Source: Aggregatilinea lenta
GTDB lineage: Bacteria; Chloroflexota; Anaerolineae; Aggregatilineales; Aggregatilineaceae
Direction of reading: 5' to 3'
NCBI RefSeq assembly: GCF_003569045.1
Contig: NZ_BFCB01000003.1
Coordinates: 310,001 to 374,000 of the forward strand
DNA: 64,000 nt
This document shows, piece by piece, positions 62,039-64,000 of the stretch (its first letter is position 1; each line of letters starts with the position of its first letter). The notes under the pieces were generated by a model. That model had not been told where the DNA came from. It searched no databases and saw only the letters and a list, made by a program, of their open reading frames with translations. Position numbers and translations under genes: made by a program.

Positions 62039-63115
62039 TTAGAACAGATACTGGGACTCAGACCACAGAATACCATCTGCGGCGCTCAGGCCGTAGTTGC
62101 GCAGCTTCCACGGCTCGTCCGCGAGATCGGGGTTCGAGTCGATATCCGCGAAGATGGCCGGGCCGTCCGCCAGGATGTAGAACGGCATCTCTGCTCTGGC
62201 CTGTTCGAGGCCCACCGTGGCCGCCCACGCGCCCGCGAGGACTGCCCAACTGTGGATGCGGTTGGCCGAGTTGCGAGCGGTCGCCACCAGGCGGCCATCG
62301 CGCACGGCTTCGACCGCGGGCGGCATCGCGTCCACGCCGCCGACGAGCACCTGGTCGCCCAGGCCCGCGTTCTCAACGATCTGCCGGGCGGCCAGCGCCA
62401 TGTCGTCGTTGTCCGCGAAGATCGCCTTCAGGTCGGGGTGACGGTTGAGGACCGATTCGGTCAGGTCCGCTGCGCGGGTCACGTCCCAGTCGGCGGGCTG
62501 GTCGTCCACAACCTCAATGTCGGGATACTTGTTGACCAGATTGAAGAAGCCCTGGCCGCGCGCCTGCGCGCCGGTGTGGCCCGGCTGGCCGCCGATGTGC
62601 GCGATCTTGCCCGCGCCTTCCATCTTGTCGATCAGACGCTGCACGACCGATTCGGCCATGAAGACGTTGTCCGGGGCGATGAAGGCCAGCACGCCGAGGC
62701 TCTGCAGATCCTGGAGCGGGGCGATCAACGTGTCCATATCGATGACCGGCACGCCGGATTCGGTCAGGGTCTGGATCGGCTCGATGAGCGTGCCAATGGC
62801 GCCCGGCTGGACCGCCACGAAGTCCCATTCCTGGGTGACGAGCTGGTCGAACTTGGCCCGCTGTGCCTGCGCGTCGAATTCGCCGTCGAACCACGTAATC
62901 TCGACGCCGAGCAGCCCGGCCATCCACCGCGCCGCTTCTTCACCCTGTGCGTTCCAGGTTCCGGCGAGGCCCGCGCTGGACATCGCAGCCTTGAGCGGCT
63001 GGTCCTGGGCGTGCGCACGGCGGTACTCGATGAAAGGCAGGTAATTGGCGAGGGCGAATCCAGAACTTAAAACGAGGCTGTTCTTGAGGAAGTTGCGCCG
63101 GTTCAAGGTGGACAT
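62039..63115 (-). CDS. Periplasmic sugar-binding protein, RbsB-like, with Tat-type signal
   Basis: A 358-residue class-1 sugar-binding protein. The N-terminus NRRNFLKNSLVLSSGFALA is a twin-arginine (RRxFLK) export signal with a likely AHA-QDQ cleavage; there is no lipobox. The mature part shows the PBP-1 fold, with DFVAVQPGAIGTLIEPIQ, VPVIDMDTLIAP and AIFADNDDMALAARQIV. Tat export means it folds before secretion. AAGGAG lies 7 bases before the ATG at 63115. It is first in the importer-kinase-isomerase cluster. Confidence 0.93.
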   Translation of the reverse strand: MSTLNRRNFLKNSLVLSSGFALANYLPFIEYRRAHAQDQPLKAAMSSAGLAGTWNAQGEEAARWMAGLLGVEITWFDGEFDAQAQRAKFDQLVTQEWDFVAVQPGAIGTLIEPIQTLTESGVPVIDMDTLIAPLQDLQSLGVLAFIAPDNVFMAESVVQRLIDKMEGAGKIAHIGGQPGHTGAQARGQGFFNLVNKYPDIEVVDDQPADWDVTRAADLTESVLNRHPDLKAIFADNDDMALAARQIVENAGLGDQVLVGGVDAMPPAVEAVRDGRLVATARNSANRIHSWAVLAGAWAATVGLEQARAEMPFYILADGPAIFADIDSNPDLADEPWKLRNYGLSAADGILWSESQYLF

Positions 63116-63277
63116 GTTCTGCTCCTTAACTAAAGTATCATGAAGATTTATTTCCGAATGAGAGCGTAACGCGTGCCTGCAAGTAGCCTGTTTCATTAAT
63201 AAGTTTGCCGTCACCTGTGAACGCTCACAGTGTTACACTCAAACTCATGATAGGCTGAATTAGAGGGGATGTCAAGA

Positions 63278-63329
63278 AACCGGAAGCCACTCTCAGCGCG
63301 CGCAACGGCGTGCTGTCAGGCTCCCGGTT
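63278..63329 (-). terminator. Possible terminator of the sensor kinase gene
   Basis: AACCGGAAGCC (63278-63288) and GGCTCCCGGTT (63319-63329) pair with one mismatch around a 30-base loop. It lies between the kinase stop (63373) and the binding-protein start. No T-run follows on the minus strand, so function is uncertain. Confidence 0.3.
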
Positions 63330-63372
63330 AGGGACTTTTGACGTGCGGTTTAAAGCTTGGCCGGAGGCGGGC

Positions 63373-64000
63373 CTATTCGCAAGCGGCGCTGGCGTAGCGC
63401 GGCAGCGTCACGGTGATCGTCGTTCCCTGGTCCAGGTCGCTGTCCACTTCGATCGATCCGTCGAGCAGGTCGAGCAGGTTTTTGACGATGGTCAGCCCTA
63501 CCCCGGTGCCTTCGTAAGCGACCGCGTTGCTAGCGCGGTAGAAGACGTCGAAGACCTGGCGCTGCTCGTTGGCCGGGATGCCGATGCCCTCGTCGCGCAC
63601 GCTGATGGTCACGTCGTCCTCGTTGGCGCTCAGGGCGACCGTGATGGGCGTGTCGTGCGGGGAGAACTTGTTCGCGTTGGTCAGCAGGCTCTGGAAGATC
63701 TGCTGGATCAGGCGCTCGTCGCTGCACATCGGGATGCTGTCCGGCTCGGCGCTCAGCTCGATCTTGCGTGCCCGCATTTCGAAACGCTCGCGCGCGCCGT
63801 TGATCGTCGCCTGGGTCAGCTCCATCAGATCGAACTCATTAGCCGCGATCTTCTGCTCGGTGCCGCTGAACTGGTGGAAGGTGAGCACGTCGCCGACGAG
63901 GTGCGTCATGCGCGTGATGCCCGCGCTCATCTGCTGCATTTCCTCGTCTTTGTCTTCCTCCGTGAGGCGGTCGTTGTACATCGTCAGCAGGTCCACCGAG
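63373..64000 (-). CDS. Sensor histidine kinase, 3' part only
   Basis: The last 207 or so residues of a kinase whose 5' part is beyond the right edge. The end of the dimerisation helix (MQQMSAGITRMTHLVGDVL) is followed by the ATP-binding HATPase domain: N box QSLLTNANKFSP, G1 VRDEGIGIP, F box DVFYRAS and G2 GTGVGLTIVKNLL. The phospho-accepting His lies upstream, outside the window. The signal sensed and the cognate regulator are unknown; the lone receiver at 4.5 kb is far away. Confidence 0.92.
   Translation of the reverse strand, partial: SVDLLTMYNDRLTEEDKDEEMQQMSAGITRMTHLVGDVLTFHQFSGTEQKIAANEFDLMELTQATINGARERFEMRARKIELSAEPDSIPMCSDERLIQQIFQSLLTNANKFSPHDTPITVALSANEDDVTISVRDEGIGIPANEQRQVFDVFYRASNAVAYEGTGVGLTIVKNLLDLLDGSIEVDSDLDQGTTITVTLPRYASAACE

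Overview
The window is GC-rich, densely coded bacterial chromosome, most likely from the Chloroflexota (Anaerolineae-like). I infer this from the style of the genes: a ClpC with Clp-N repeats, secreted SH3/threonine-proline-rich proteins, TreX/TreY/TreZ, several sugar ABC importers with non-lipoprotein binding proteins, Acr3/ArsP/ArsM arsenic genes, and many short palindromic intergenic repeats. No rRNA, tRNA, transposase, phage gene or CRISPR array was seen.

Layout. (1) 1-13.9 kb: a 5'-truncated ribosomal protein S1-like gene, clpC, a lone receiver protein, and a lipoprotein. Then comes a tight run of exonuclease, M23 peptidase, KimA-type K+ importer, NUDIX and GNAT genes behind a good sigma-70 promoter, followed by a GT4 glycosyltransferase, a UroD-family protein and a secreted SH3-like protein. 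(2) 14.1-26.8 kb: a ferritin-like protein and a phosphoribosyltransferase. Next are treX-treZ-treY on the minus strand, which convert alpha-glucan to trehalose, and divergently a GH13 sugar phosphorylase with a GT4 transferase. (3) 27.1-42.3 kb: a carbohydrate-uptake region. It has a LacI regulator with two operator palindromes, two binding proteins, four membrane permeases, a single MalK-type ATPase, an (alpha/alpha)6 glycosidase and a GH31 alpha-glucosidase. A low-GC module with a small opposite-strand gene sits inside the second transporter. (4) 42.4-51.8 kb: metal and metalloid resistance. It holds a CopB-type P1B ATPase with a His-rich head, then an arsenic island with acr3, two Cys-triad arsC, three arsR-type regulators, arsP, a small thioredoxin and arsM. 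Matching palindromic operators lie at arsM and at two of the arsR genes. (5) 52-55.4 kb: a GNAT gene behind a structured leader with a three-codon minigene and an intrinsic terminator, a lower-GC HNH nuclease, a PIG-L deacetylase and an orphan small gene. (6) 55.5-63.1 kb, minus strand: a binding protein, RbsA/RbsC-like importer, MtnK-like kinase, MtnA-like isomerase and an epimerase/dehydrogenase. This looks like import and salvage of methylthioribose or a related 5-modified ribose. (7) The right edge carries the 3' part of a sensor histidine kinase.

The most promising undescribed items are the leader RNA at 51.8-52.0 kb, the thiopentose import/salvage cluster, the extracytoplasmic domain inserts in two sugar permeases, the arsenic operator set with a probably leaderless arsR, and two families of dispersed non-coding repeats.
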